A DNA stretch of 64,000 bases from Chitinophaga sp. HK235 (GCF_018255755.1 NZ_CP073766.1:2604001-2668000); one strand, 5' to 3'; counted from the first letter of the stretch, positions 26,580 to 35,900 are shown. Numbers and translations are program-made. The notes: generated by a model from the sequence alone, not told the origin.

Positions 26580-27983
26580 ATGAGTAAAATACCCGCTACC
26601 TTATTTGACAAAGTATGGGATTCACATGCGGTCAGGAAAATTGAAGACGGTCCTGATGTGTTGTTTATAGACCGTCACTTTATCCATGAAGTGACCAGCC
26701 CGGTAGCCTTCCTGGGATTAGAAAACAGGGGACTGCAGGTGATGTTCCCGGAAAAAACCTTTGCCACTGCGGATCACAATACACCTACCATCAATCAGCA
26801 TCTTCCGGTACAGGACCCGCTGTCGGCCAACCAGCTGAAAGCCCTGGAAACCAATACCGCCAAATACGGCATCTCCCACTGGGGCCTGGGTAATCCCCGC
26901 AACGGTATCGTACACGTAGTAGGACCGGAAAACGGTATCACCCTGCCCGGTATGACCATCGTATGTGGAGACTCCCACACCTCCACCCACGGCGCCTTTG
27001 GAGCCATCGCCTTCGGCATCGGCACCTCAGAAGTGGAAATGGTCCTCTCCTCCCAGTGCATTATGCAGCAGAAACCAAAGAAAATGCGTATAACCGTTAC
27101 CGGTACCACCGGCAAAGGTATTACGCCCAAAGATGTGACCCTCTACATCATCTCCCGCCTCACCGCTGCCGGCGCCACCGGCTACTTCGTGGAATATGCC
27201 GGTGAAGTGTTTGAAAAGATGAGCATGGAAGGCCGCATGACTGTTTGCAATATGAGTATCGAAATGGGCGCCCGTGGCGGTATCATCGCTCCGGATGAAA
27301 CCACCTTCGCGTATATCAAAGGCCGCGAAAAAGCACCGCAGGGACAAGCCTGGGATAACGCTCTCGCCTATTGGAAAACATTAAAAACAGACGAAGGTTC
27401 CACCTTCGATATGGAATATACTTTTGATGCCAGTGAGATAGAACCGATGATCACCTATGGCACCAACCCCGGTATGGGCCTGGGTATCACCCAACGCATC
27501 CCTACCGCCCAGGCTGCCGGCGGCAGTGAAGCCAGCTATACAAAATCATTGCAGTACATGGGCTTCAGCGAAGAAGAACCCATGTTAGGTAAAAAAGTGG
27601 ATTATGTATTTATCGGCAGCTGTACCAACGGCCGCATAGAAGACTTCCGCGCTTTTGCCTCCATCGTGAAAGGCCGCCGCAAAGCAGATCATGTGACCGC
27701 CTGGATCGTGCCCGGATCACATATTGTAGAACAACAGATCAAAGAAGAAGGTATCCTTGATATCCTGACCGCTGCCGGTTTTCAGTTGCGCCAGCCAGGC
27801 TGCTCCGCCTGCCTCGCCATGAACGACGACAAAGTGCCCGCCGGCAAGTATGCTGTCAGCACCAGCAACCGCAACTTCGAAGGCCGCCAGGGACCCGGAT
27901 CCCGCACCTTGCTGGCCAGTCCGCTTGTTGCCGCTGCCGCCGCTGTCACCGGTGTTGTAACCGATCCGCGTGAACTGATCTAA
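26580..27983 (+). CDS. leuC: 3-isopropylmalate dehydratase, large subunit
   Basis: 467 residues, the normal bacterial LeuC length. Aconitase-family motifs are intact: VCGDSHTSTHGAFGAIAFGIGTSEVEMVL, the first cluster Cys in GSCTNGRIEDFR (about 348) and the two others in PGCSACLAMNDD (about 407 and 410), which together hold the [4Fe-4S] cluster. The enzyme isomerises 2-isopropylmalate to 3-isopropylmalate (and citramalate in the isoleucine branch). It heads the plus-strand set leuC-leuD-synthase-leuB, with 35 bases to leuD. Confidence 0.96.
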   Translation: MSKIPATLFDKVWDSHAVRKIEDGPDVLFIDRHFIHEVTSPVAFLGLENRGLQVMFPEKTFATADHNTPTINQHLPVQDPLSANQLKALETNTAKYGISHWGLGNPRNGIVHVVGPENGITLPGMTIVCGDSHTSTHGAFGAIAFGIGTSEVEMVLSSQCIMQQKPKKMRITVTGTTGKGITPKDVTLYIISRLTAAGATGYFVEYAGEVFEKMSMEGRMTVCNMSIEMGARGGIIAPDETTFAYIKGREKAPQGQAWDNALAYWKTLKTDEGSTFDMEYTFDASEIEPMITYGTNPGMGLGITQRIPTAQAAGGSEASYTKSLQYMGFSEEEPMLGKKVDYVFIGSCTNGRIEDFRAFASIVKGRRKADHVTAWIVPGSHIVEQQIKEEGILDILTAAGFQLRQPGCSACLAMNDDKVPAGKYAVSTSNRNFEGRQGPGSRTLLASPLVAAAAAVTGVVTDPRELI

Positions 27984-28018
27984 TCACTTCTTCATCTTTA
28001 ACTACTAGCAAAAACATC

Positions 28019-28615
28019 ATGGCTTACGATAAATTTACCGTACTGAAAAGCGCTGCTGTACCCATGCCCATCGAAAACGTGGACACCGACCAGATCATCC
28101 CCGCCCGCTTTCTCAAAGCAACAGAGCGCACCGGATTTGGCGACAACCTGTTCCGCGACTGGCGCTATAATACAGACGGCACTCCCAAACCGGACTTTGT
28201 ACTCAACAACCCGATCTATTCCGGTAAAATACTGGTGGCCGGCAAAAACTTCGGCAGTGGCTCCAGTCGCGAACATGCTGCCTGGGCTATCTACGACTAC
28301 GGCTTCCGCTGCGTAGTGTCCAGCTTCTTCGCCGATATCTTCAAAAACAACTCCCTGAACATCGGTATCCTGCCAGTACAGGTGAGCCCGGAATTCCTGC
28401 ATAAGATATTTACCGCCATAGAAGCCGATCCCCAAACCGAACTGGTCATCGACCTGCCTGCTCAAACCATCACTATCACCGCTACCGGTGAAAACACGCA
28501 GTTCGATATCAACAGCTACAAAAAACACAACATGACCAACGGCTTTGATGACATCGACTACCTCCAGGCCATGAAAGATGATATACAGGCTTTTGCCGCA
28601 AAGAGTATGTATTAA
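28019..28615 (+). CDS. leuD: 3-isopropylmalate dehydratase, small subunit
   Basis: 198 residues. Hallmarks: IENVDTDQIIPARFLK near the N-terminus and FGSGSSREHAAWAI, the substrate-recognition loop of the swivelling domain, then FADIFKNNSLNIGILP. It forms the heterodimer with the leuC product. The next gene's preferred start lies 19 bases beyond its stop. Confidence 0.96.
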   Translation: MAYDKFTVLKSAAVPMPIENVDTDQIIPARFLKATERTGFGDNLFRDWRYNTDGTPKPDFVLNNPIYSGKILVAGKNFGSGSSREHAAWAIYDYGFRCVVSSFFADIFKNNSLNIGILPVQVSPEFLHKIFTAIEADPQTELVIDLPAQTITITATGENTQFDINSYKKHNMTNGFDDIDYLQAMKDDIQAFAAKSMY

Positions 28616-28634
28616 CCCCATAATTATTTGCTTT

Positions 28635-30158
28635 ATGCCAGTACCGCAGCGATATGTTGAAATAATGGACACCACCCTCCGCGACGGTGAACAAACCAGC
28701 GGCGTCTCTTTTTCTCCCTCGGAAAAACTAACCATTGCCCAGCTTTTATTAACAGAAGTAAAAGTCGACAGGATTGAAATTGCCTCCGCCCGCGTTTCGG
28801 AAGGTGAATTTGCGGCGGTAAAGGCCATTACCCAATGGGCTGAGGCAAATGGTTTTATCAATAAAGTAGAAGTACTCACCTTCGTTGATGGCGATGTATC
28901 TGTTGAGTGGATGCTGCAGTCCGGCGCCAGGGTCATGAACCTGCTCACAAAAGGTTCTCTCAATCATCTCACCCATCAGCTGAAGAAAAAACCGGCAGAA
29001 CACTTCGCGGAAGTAGGCGCCGTGATTGCCCTTGCCAGAAAAAACGGACTGGAGTGCAATGTATACCTGGAAGACTGGAGCAACGGCATGCGCCACTCCA
29101 GCGACTACGTATACCAGTACCTCGACTTCCTGCAGCACCAGCCTGTCAAACGCATCATGCTGCCCGACACGCTCGGCGTACTCACACCCGCAGAAGTCAG
29201 CCAATACATCAGTGCCATCGTGCAACGTTATCCGCAGCTGCACTTCGATTTCCATGCACACAATGATTATGATCTCGGCACCGCCAACGTACTGGAAGGC
29301 GTGAAAGCCGGTGCTCACGGCATACACCTTACCATCAACGGTATGGGTGAAAGAGCAGGCAACGCCCCGCTGGCCAGCGCCATCGCTGTGCTCAACGACT
29401 TCATGCCCGAAATCAAAACAGCCGTGTCAGAAAAATCATTATACAGTGCCAGCAAACTAGTGGAAACATTCTCCGGCATCCGCATCCCGGCTAATAAACC
29501 AGTAGTAGGCGCCAACGTTTTCACACAAACAGCCGGCATACACGCCGATGGCGACAAAAAGAACAAACTGTATTTCAGTGACCTGATGCCCGAACGCTTC
29601 GGCCGCCAGCGCCTCTACGCCCTTGGCAAAACAAGCGGCAAGGCCAACATTGAAAATAATCTTCAGCAGCTGGGTATCCAGCTCTCTGATGCCAACCTCA
29701 AAAAGGTTACCCAGCGCATCATTGAACTGGGCGATAAAAAAGAAGTGCTCACACAGGCCGACCTGCCCTACATCATCTCTGATATTCTCGACAGCAGCCG
29801 GATAGAGGAAAAGGTGAAAATAGAAAACTATGTGCTCTCCCATTCCAAAAACCTCCACCCTTCTGTCACCCTGAAAATATCAGTGGAAGGAGAACTCTTC
29901 GAAGAACACTCCCAGGGCGATGGTCAGTATGATGCCTTCATGAATGCACTCAAAAAGGTATACAAAAAGAAAAAACGGGAACTGCCTGCACTCACAGACT
30001 ACTCTGTTCACATCCCTCCCGGCGGTAAAAGCGACGCTTTATGCGAAACCATTATCACCTGGAACTTCCAGAATAAGGAGTTCAAAACAAGAGGACTGGA
30101 CAGCGACCAGACCGTGTCTGCCATAAAGGCCACCCAGAAAATGCTCAACCTGATCTGA
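28635..30158 (+). CDS. 2-isopropylmalate/citramalate synthase family enzyme
   Basis: 507 residues from ATG 28635; a longer in-frame start at 28578 lies inside leuD and is unlikely. The N-terminus MPVPQRYVEIMDTTLRDGEQ and the HFDFHAHNDYDLGTAN metal-site block define the HMGL-like TIM barrel, followed by NGMGERAGNAPL. From about residue 385 the C-terminal LeuA dimer/regulatory domain is present (SVTLKISVEGE, GQYDAFMNALKK), so allosteric control by an end product is expected. It condenses acetyl-CoA with either 2-ketoisovalerate (leucine) or pyruvate (citramalate route to isoleucine). The leu gene order favours the former, but the branch of the family is not the classical LeuA, so I withhold a symbol. 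Confidence 0.88.
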   Translation: MPVPQRYVEIMDTTLRDGEQTSGVSFSPSEKLTIAQLLLTEVKVDRIEIASARVSEGEFAAVKAITQWAEANGFINKVEVLTFVDGDVSVEWMLQSGARVMNLLTKGSLNHLTHQLKKKPAEHFAEVGAVIALARKNGLECNVYLEDWSNGMRHSSDYVYQYLDFLQHQPVKRIMLPDTLGVLTPAEVSQYISAIVQRYPQLHFDFHAHNDYDLGTANVLEGVKAGAHGIHLTINGMGERAGNAPLASAIAVLNDFMPEIKTAVSEKSLYSASKLVETFSGIRIPANKPVVGANVFTQTAGIHADGDKKNKLYFSDLMPERFGRQRLYALGKTSGKANIENNLQQLGIQLSDANLKKVTQRIIELGDKKEVLTQADLPYIISDILDSSRIEEKVKIENYVLSHSKNLHPSVTLKISVEGELFEEHSQGDGQYDAFMNALKKVYKKKKRELPALTDYSVHIPPGGKSDALCETIITWNFQNKEFKTRGLDSDQTVSAIKATQKMLNLI

Positions 30159-30183
30159 TCAATCATCATTTTATTATCAACAG

Positions 30184-31257
30184 ATGGCAACTAAACATAT
30201 TTTAATTGTTCCCGGAGACGGAATAGGACAGGAAGTAACCGCAGTAGGTAAAAAAGTGCTGGACAAAATCGCAGCGCGATTCGGACACACTTTCACATAT
30301 GACGAAGCACTGGTAGGACATGCTGCCATCGAGGCTACCGGCAACCCGTTGCCCGATGAATCGCTGGCCAAAATGCGGGCCTCAGATGCCGTGCTCTTTG
30401 GCGCTGTAGGCCATCCCAAATACGATAATGACCCTTCCGCCAAAGTAAGGCCGGAACAAGGTCTGCTTCGCATGCGCAAGGAACTGGGATTATACGCCAA
30501 TCTGCGCCCTATCAAATTATTCGACGAACTACTCGACGCCTCCAGCATCAAACCGGAAATACTGAAAGGCGCTGACATCCTCTTCTTCCGTGAATTGACC
30601 GGCGACATCTACTTCGGCGAGAAAGGCAGAAAAAACGACGGTGACACCGCCTTCGATATCGCGGAATACAGCCGCTTTGAAGTGGAACGTATTGCCCGCA
30701 AAGCTTTTGAAGCCGCCCGTACCCGACGCAAAAAACTCTGCTCCGTCGATAAAGCCAATGTCATCGAAACATCCCGGCTCTGGAGGGAAGTCATACAGAA
30801 AATAGCACCTGAATATCCTGATGTGGAAGTAGAACATCAGTTCGTAGATGCTACCGCCATGCTGCTTATCAAAGATCCCCGCCGCTTCGATGTGGTAGTT
30901 ACGGCCAACCTCTTCGGCGATATCCTCACCGATGAAGCCTCACAGATAGCAGGCTCCATGGGCATGCTCGCCTCCGCCTCCATCGGCGATGGCACCGGCG
31001 TATACGAGCCCATCCACGGCTCCGCCCACGACATCACCGGCAAAGGTGTAGCCAACCCACTGGCTTCCATACTCTCAGCTGCATTACTGCTCGATATCTC
31101 CTTCGGCATGAAGGCAGAATCCAACGCTGTTATACACGCTGTAGACCAGGTACTGAAAGCCGGCTTCCGCACCCGCGACATCGCCAACCCGCAAACACCC
31201 GCCCACATGATCAAAGGCACAGATGCCATCGGTGAAGAAGTACTGAAACAGCTGTAA
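30184..31257 (+). CDS. leuB: 3-isopropylmalate dehydrogenase
   Basis: 357 residues. Characteristic motifs are VPGDGIGQEV, the substrate-binding arginines in RPEQGLLRMRKELGLYANLRP, RELTGDIYFGEKG, the DKANVIETSRLWREV helix, VTANLFGDILTDEAS (metal Asp residues) and the NAD-binding GSAHDITGKGVANPLASI. It oxidises and decarboxylates 3-isopropylmalate. It closes the operon; a strong hairpin terminator follows 16 bases after the stop. Confidence 0.96.
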   Translation: MATKHILIVPGDGIGQEVTAVGKKVLDKIAARFGHTFTYDEALVGHAAIEATGNPLPDESLAKMRASDAVLFGAVGHPKYDNDPSAKVRPEQGLLRMRKELGLYANLRPIKLFDELLDASSIKPEILKGADILFFRELTGDIYFGEKGRKNDGDTAFDIAEYSRFEVERIARKAFEAARTRRKKLCSVDKANVIETSRLWREVIQKIAPEYPDVEVEHQFVDATAMLLIKDPRRFDVVVTANLFGDILTDEASQIAGSMGMLASASIGDGTGVYEPIHGSAHDITGKGVANPLASILSAALLLDISFGMKAESNAVIHAVDQVLKAGFRTRDIANPQTPAHMIKGTDAIGEEVLKQL

Positions 31258-31273
31258 GATATCATCAGAAAAT

Positions 31274-31311
31274 AAAAGCAGCGAAGACCGAACGATCTTC
31301 GCTGCTTTTTT
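31274..31311 (+). terminator. Intrinsic terminator of the leu operon
   Basis: Fourteen-base arms (AAAAGCAGCGAAGA at 31274-31287 and its exact complement at 31296-31309), 8-base loop, followed by a T-rich run. It separates leuB from the SRPBCC gene. Confidence 0.9.
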
Positions 31312-31356
31312 GTTTTCTTACGTATCTTCATAATTATAACCTTCAACACATTTCTT

Positions 31357-31809
31357 ATGGGACCACTCATCATTAAAGCTTCTATTCAGATAGCCAAACC
31401 TGCACACGAAGTTTACGAAGCAATTGTTGACCCGAAAAAGATGAGCGGCTATTTTATCGCCACAGGCAGCGGCCGCATGGAAGAAGGACAAACACTCACA
31501 TGGAAATTTCCGGAATTCAGTGAAGAGCTCGACGTGTTTGTCACCCAAAGCAACCCGGACCAACAGGTGACTTTTGAATGGCAAGGCTCTCCCAAACAAC
31601 GCACCACCACAAACATCACCCTGTCTGCAGGCAAAAATGGCAGCACCCTGGTAAAAATCACAGAAAGTGAAATGCCGGCCAATGAAGATGGTATTACCTG
31701 GCTCAGACAAAACACAGAAGGATGGGCTAATTTCCTCGCCTGCCTCAAAGCATACCTGGAATATAATATCAACCTGAGAAAAGGTGCGTTTGATTTTATG
31801 ACAGCGTAA
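31357..31809 (+). CDS. SRPBCC/AHSA1-family protein
   Basis: 150 residues. The START-like fold signature is seen in IIKASIQIAKPAHEVYEAIVDP at the start, LTWKFPEFSEELDVFV and QVTFEWQGSP in the strands, and the C-terminal helix GWANFLACLKAYLEYN. Members bind small hydrophobic ligands or act as co-chaperone-like proteins; nothing here fixes the ligand. It stands alone between the leu terminator and the convergent HTH gene. Confidence 0.8.
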   Translation: MGPLIIKASIQIAKPAHEVYEAIVDPKKMSGYFIATGSGRMEEGQTLTWKFPEFSEELDVFVTQSNPDQQVTFEWQGSPKQRTTTNITLSAGKNGSTLVKITESEMPANEDGITWLRQNTEGWANFLACLKAYLEYNINLRKGAFDFMTA

Positions 31810-31828
31810 ATATGCAGCTTACGATATA

Positions 31829-32386
31829 CTACCCTGTCAGTCCTAATGTTTTGCGAACAAATTTTTTCTGTTTTTTTCTTAATTCAGTGTTCGCACTAAT
31901 ATTATGGGCTTTTTCCTTCTCCACCAGTTTAAACCAGTGCATAGCCGGGATCATATTATTGGAATGCAGTTCAAGCCTGATGAATAACTCTTCATTAGGC
32001 CACTCCTTCCTGTGGATCAGGCGACTCAAACGCGTTTCATCCAGGCTTATTTCCTGCGCAAATTCTTTTTGCTTTTTTTGAATAGCCTGGATATACATAG
32101 AGAGAAAATAACCAAAATTAAGCTTGTCCAGAAATTTATCTGCAGCAACTGCATCTTCCATTTGAAACTTGATTTGAAGTAATCTGGACATCAAATGATC
32201 TTCCCAGGTCATTTTACTCCTTTTTTCCTTTATGTAGGCTGACAGCTCTCTATCTGCTGCTGCTTTTTCCTCATCTGTAAGCCCATGTGGGAATATATAG
32301 GCATCTGCTATTTCTTCATCTGTAAGCCCTTGAAGAAAAGGATATTTCTTCGACAACTCTCTGCTTGCCTCATATTTTTTTTTCAT
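31829..32386 (-). CDS. HTH-type antitoxin-like protein with tandem GLTDEE motif
   Basis: 185 residues, charged. The C-terminal half has a Cro/XRE-like helix-turn-helix feel (QKEFAQEISLDETRLSRLIHRKEWPNEELFIRLE). The N-terminus carries GLTDEEIADA and GLTDEEKAAA, two copies of one short motif about 16 residues apart. It begins 3 bases after the stop of the GNAT-like gene, an arrangement typical of type II toxin-antitoxin pairs. I infer an antitoxin/regulator role; the family is not one I can name. Confidence 0.55.
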   Translation of the reverse strand: MKKKYEASRELSKKYPFLQGLTDEEIADAYIFPHGLTDEEKAAADRELSAYIKEKRSKMTWEDHLMSRLLQIKFQMEDAVAADKFLDKLNFGYFLSMYIQAIQKKQKEFAQEISLDETRLSRLIHRKEWPNEELFIRLELHSNNMIPAMHWFKLVEKEKAHNISANTELRKKQKKFVRKTLGLTG

Positions 32387-32389
32387 TAT

Positions 32390-32785
32390 TTATTGATTCA
32401 GATATTCATGAATTAATGTTCTTGATGCTGTACCATCGACCACCAAATATCTTCCCAAAGGGACAAAACCGCATTTAAAAATATAGTGTGCTACCAGTTT
32501 TGTTTTGGGCATCAGCGAAACGAATCCATCAAATCCTAATCTAAAAGATTCTCTGCATGCATACGCTATCAGACAACCGGCAACCCTGTCAAACTCTTTA
32601 TTCGTCCCAATGTTCTCATCTGACAATTCCAATAACCGGATATCCAGCCTTTGTTCCAGAGAAATAACAGCAATGGACATCAAACCCAATAATCTATCTT
32701 CCGGTATCACTGTAAGTTTAAAAATCCCGCGCTGCCATTCCTTCGACCAGTCAAATGAAAATCTTTCCAGAGAACCTTCAAACAA
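32390..32785 (-). CDS. GNAT-like protein, possible toxin partner
   Basis: 131 residues if translation starts at the TTG at 32785; the frame is open for a further 16 codons upstream to a TAA but has no ATG, so the 5' end is uncertain and could be damaged. The fold suggests an acetyltransferase: strand IFKLTVIPEDRLLGLMSIAVI, helix AGCLIAYACRESFRLG, then VAHYIFKCGFVPLGRYLVVDG. The usual acetyl-CoA loop (Q/RxxGxG/A) is weak. Adjacent to the HTH gene by 3 bases, it fits a GNAT toxin with its antitoxin, or a small regulated acetyltransferase. Confidence 0.5.
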   Translation of the reverse strand: MFEGSLERFSFDWSKEWQRGIFKLTVIPEDRLLGLMSIAVISLEQRLDIRLLELSDENIGTNKEFDRVAGCLIAYACRESFRLGFDGFVSLMPKTKLVAHYIFKCGFVPLGRYLVVDGTASRTLIHEYLNQ

Positions 32786-33112
32786 TTCTCTCCAGTGTAA
32801 TAAGGAGATATTTTTACTTTGGGATTAATGATAAGACAAGCAAGGTGAAACAAAGTGGTATCTAATCCACTGGGGAAATTCGTCTGACAGGAAAAACAGC
32901 ATACTAACAGCCTTTATACATCGATACCAGCCATCCAACATCATGGACCCTTACTACCAGTAAGTAGTCAAAGAAAAATTAAAAGAAGTTTGTTGAATGG
33001 TCAGAATTCATAAAAAACTAATTCTCTAAAATATCAAGAGCGGAAAAAAAGAACCTATATTTATGAACTCATTATTTCCCAGAAAAACCATCTCAAAAAA
33101 ACGCTCACAGAT
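32786..33112. other. Intergenic region, no gene found
   Basis: 327 bases, A/T-rich, between the GNAT-like gene (minus) and the glycosyltransferase (plus). Its left end carries the open but startless extension of the GNAT-like frame. I see no operator or promoter that I can defend. Confidence 0.5.
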
Positions 33113-34777
33113 ATGCGTGCAATCAAAGTTTCCAACGTTGTATTATTGGCTGTAGTGGCCGCATTGCTATTTATTCCATTCCTCGGGCGGGTGCACCTGT
33201 TCGACTGGGATGAGATCAATTTCGCCGAATGTGCCCGGGAAATGATCAAACTGGATGATTACTCACGCATTTACGTCAATTTCAAACCTTTCTGGGAAAA
33301 GCCTCCCATGTTCTTCTGGATGCAGAGTACAGCCATGAAGCTGTTTGGCATCAATGAATTTGCCTCCCGCCTTCCCAATGCGCTATGCGGTATCGTTACC
33401 CTGGTAACATTGTTCCTGATCGGGTCCAGGCTGTACGACCGGAAATTCGGTATCCTCTGGGCACTGGCTTACGGCGGATCATTGTTTCCAAACATGTATT
33501 TCAAATCAGGCATCATTGATCCCTGGTTCAATCTCTTTACTTTCGTTTCCCTGTATTATTTCATTCTTTATCATTGGAAACGGAATGACTATGATAAACC
33601 TGGTCTTAACAGGACACCACTGTTCTATGCCGTATGGTCCGGCCTGTTCATGGGACTGGCCATCCTCACCAAAGGGCAGGTAGCGCTGATGGTATTCCTG
33701 CTGGTGCTGGGTGTGTACTTTATCTGGAACCGTTTCAGGTTCTTCTTTGGCTGGGGTCATGCACTGCTGTTCCTGGTGGTAGCCACGGCAGTATCCTGTA
33801 CCTGGTATGGATGGGAGACCTGGAAGAATGGTCCCTGGTTCATCACCGAGTTCCTGAAGTACCAGTACCGGCTCTTCACGACCCATGATGCAGGACAGGC
33901 GGGCTTTTTCGGCTACCACTATGTAGTGATCCTGATAGGCTGCTTCCCTTCCTCCATCTTTGCCATCCCTTCTTTCTTCAAAACTACGGCCAGCAGCCGT
34001 TATGACAAAGATTTCAAACGCTGGATGGTGATACTTTTCTGGGTAGTGACGATCCTCTTTTCCATTGTACAGTCCCGTATCATCCACTATTCATCGCTGG
34101 CCTGGTTCCCGGTCACCTTCCTGGCGGCCTACACCTTCTATAAATGGGATCTGAAAGAGATGCCGTATAAAAAATATATAGGCGTTCTCGTTACCATCCT
34201 GGGTGTGCTGGTGGCTGTAGCTTTATTGGGAGTAACACTGGTGGCCCTGAACCTGAAAAAAATCATCCCCTATGTGAAAGATCCTTTTGCACAGGCCAAT
34301 ATGGCTGCTGACGTACATTGGAGCGGCTGGGAAGGCGCGGTAGGCACCCTGATGGTCATTACGCTGATTGTAGGCGTAATGATGCTCCGCAAACAACGCT
34401 TCACCCAGGCTGCCTGGACTTATTTTGGCGGCACAGCCCTGGTGATCTTCCTGGCTGCGGCCATCATTGTGCCCAAGGTAGAACGCTACTCACAGGGTGC
34501 GGCCATCGACTTCTTTGAGGCCAGACAGGGAGAAGACTGTTATGTGACCGTACTGGGCTACTGGAGTTATGCCCCCTTCTTCTATACCCATAAGGAAAAA
34601 CCCGCCAATGAAAATGCCTACAGCGAAGAATGGCTACTGAAGGGCGATATCGATAAACCAGCCTATTTCGTTACCAAAATAGACCGTGTAGAAGGATACC
34701 TGCAACATGCTGGTATACTGGAGTTATACCGGAAGAATGGATTTGTGTTTCTGAAGCGGGAAAAAGTAACAAAGTAA
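33113..34777 (+). CDS. ArnT/PMT-type (GT39/GT83-like) membrane glycosyltransferase
   Basis: 554 residues with about 11 to 12 membrane helices. The first periplasmic loop carries the catalytic-type acidic motif in LFDWDEINFAECAREM, followed by FKPFWEKPPMFFWMQ and NEFASRLPNALCG, all hallmarks of enzymes that transfer a sugar from a polyprenyl-phosphate donor. A soluble C-terminal part ends the protein. Acceptor could be lipid A, a glycoprotein or another surface glycan; the sequence does not say. It stands alone with a terminator behind it. Confidence 0.85.
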   Translation: MRAIKVSNVVLLAVVAALLFIPFLGRVHLFDWDEINFAECAREMIKLDDYSRIYVNFKPFWEKPPMFFWMQSTAMKLFGINEFASRLPNALCGIVTLVTLFLIGSRLYDRKFGILWALAYGGSLFPNMYFKSGIIDPWFNLFTFVSLYYFILYHWKRNDYDKPGLNRTPLFYAVWSGLFMGLAILTKGQVALMVFLLVLGVYFIWNRFRFFFGWGHALLFLVVATAVSCTWYGWETWKNGPWFITEFLKYQYRLFTTHDAGQAGFFGYHYVVILIGCFPSSIFAIPSFFKTTASSRYDKDFKRWMVILFWVVTILFSIVQSRIIHYSSLAWFPVTFLAAYTFYKWDLKEMPYKKYIGVLVTILGVLVAVALLGVTLVALNLKKIIPYVKDPFAQANMAADVHWSGWEGAVGTLMVITLIVGVMMLRKQRFTQAAWTYFGGTALVIFLAAAIIVPKVERYSQGAAIDFFEARQGEDCYVTVLGYWSYAPFFYTHKEKPANENAYSEEWLLKGDIDKPAYFVTKIDRVEGYLQHAGILELYRKNGFVFLKREKVTK

Positions 34778-34799
34778 AAGGATTCCAAACCTACAATGC

Positions 34800-34846
34800 A
34801 AAAGGACCGAAGCGAAGAATACTGATATCTTCACTTCGGTCCTTTT
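34800..34846. terminator. Terminator hairpin between convergent genes
   Basis: Arms AAAAGGACCGAAGCGAAGA (34800-34818) and the complement at 34828-34846 with a single mismatch; A-run on the left and T-run on the right serve the glycosyltransferase and the convergent oxygenase gene. Confidence 0.85.
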
Positions 34847-34858
34847 AGTATGGATACT

Positions 34859-35710
34859 TTATTTTTTTCTGGAGAAGAACCGCAGCACACTGCTCACCAA
34901 TTTATCATTGGAGCCCAGCCAGCCTTTGATCTCCGTATAAACGGCTACCATGGCATTATCCAGTTTCACCATCAGTTTTTTGGAGCCTTCACCCGGACGG
35001 GCCATATAATGGGTAGCTCTGCGAAAAGGTTTATCTTCCTCCGTATAATAATACAAAGCGATAGACCTCCTGAAAGCGTCTTCCGGGCAGGTCATTGGCT
35101 CCGGATGCCCATGGTAGGAGTCCGCATCTGTATTGAAGATCACGCAGCGGTTGAAAACGGGCAATACTTTTCTTTTGCAGGCCTTCATGTCCCGGTCCCA
35201 TAGTTCCAGCTTACCACCCCACTCTTCTTCCCAGTCCTTGTTCAGGTATACCAGTACGTTCACCCTGCGTTGCCAATGCCGGTGATGGGGATGCACCGTA
35301 AAATCGGCATGGATGTTTAGGAATCCTCCCCTCCTGGACTGATGAATGCCTCCACCTTCCAGGAAGTCATCTTTTATCAGGTTCTTGATACCTGTCAGTT
35401 CACTAAGGAATTGCAGGAACTCCGGCGAATTTAGTTCATGGATGGTTTTTCTGATGGTCGCCGGCAGCATGTCCAGCTTGTTCAGCCCTTTCTTACGCTC
35501 ATTGTAGTGTGTGTAATTGATCCAACCATCTGACTCATTCAGCTTGTTAAACTCATCAACACACTCATCCAACACCTCCGGGTCCAGGAAATTCTCTAAA
35601 ACAATATGTGGGTAAGGGTTCGCCCCTTGGTACGATTGACTCAACTCCGACAACTGGCCATTCCATTTCTCAGAGTCAAAAATCTGTGTAGTGGTTTGTG
35701 CAAACTGCAT
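34859..35710 (-). CDS. 2OG-Fe(II) oxygenase (prolyl-4-hydroxylase-like)
   Basis: 283 residues. The iron triad is visible as His-x-Asp in FLNIHADFTVHP and the distal His in DADSYHGHPEP; the 2-oxoglutarate-binding basic residue would be the Arg in the CPEDAFRRSIALYYYT strand. The core RRVNVLVYLNKDWEEEWGGKLELWD is typical for the P4H-like branch often found near glycan and lipopolysaccharide genes in bacteria. Substrate is unknown. Gene neighbours give no help beyond the nearby glycosyltransferase. Confidence 0.85.
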   Translation of the reverse strand: MQFAQTTTQIFDSEKWNGQLSELSQSYQGANPYPHIVLENFLDPEVLDECVDEFNKLNESDGWINYTHYNERKKGLNKLDMLPATIRKTIHELNSPEFLQFLSELTGIKNLIKDDFLEGGGIHQSRRGGFLNIHADFTVHPHHRHWQRRVNVLVYLNKDWEEEWGGKLELWDRDMKACKRKVLPVFNRCVIFNTDADSYHGHPEPMTCPEDAFRRSIALYYYTEEDKPFRRATHYMARPGEGSKKLMVKLDNAMVAVYTEIKGWLGSNDKLVSSVLRFFSRKK

Positions 35711-35813
35711 CTCGGAAAATATTTAAAGAGGAATATGTAAATATAAGGTAATTCATTTGATACTCCACCCAAACATATTCCAAAATGCAGACTGATAACA
35801 TAGCCCTTTTCAG

Positions 35814-35900
35814 CTATACTTTCAGGAATACGTCCTGCAGCACTTCTTCGGCCAGTGCAGGTTGATACAACAACTTTAACGCCGTAGTATATACGTTGCG
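35814..35900 (-). pseudogene. Fragment of an ECF sigma factor (region 2)
   Basis: On the minus strand, 28 codons encode RN followed by VYTTALKLLYQPALAEEVLQ and DVFLKV, then TAG. This is the core of sigma-70 region 2 (the ...L....AEEVLQDVFLKVW pattern) of an extracytoplasmic sigma factor, cut off on both sides: upstream is the terminator of the next sigma gene and the stop replaces the usual Trp. It has no start codon of its own. Confidence 0.55.

Noticed and set aside
27998..28963. Open frame of 321 codons antisense to leuD and the synthase gene
   Set aside because: Spans two well-defined plus-strand genes; no family features.
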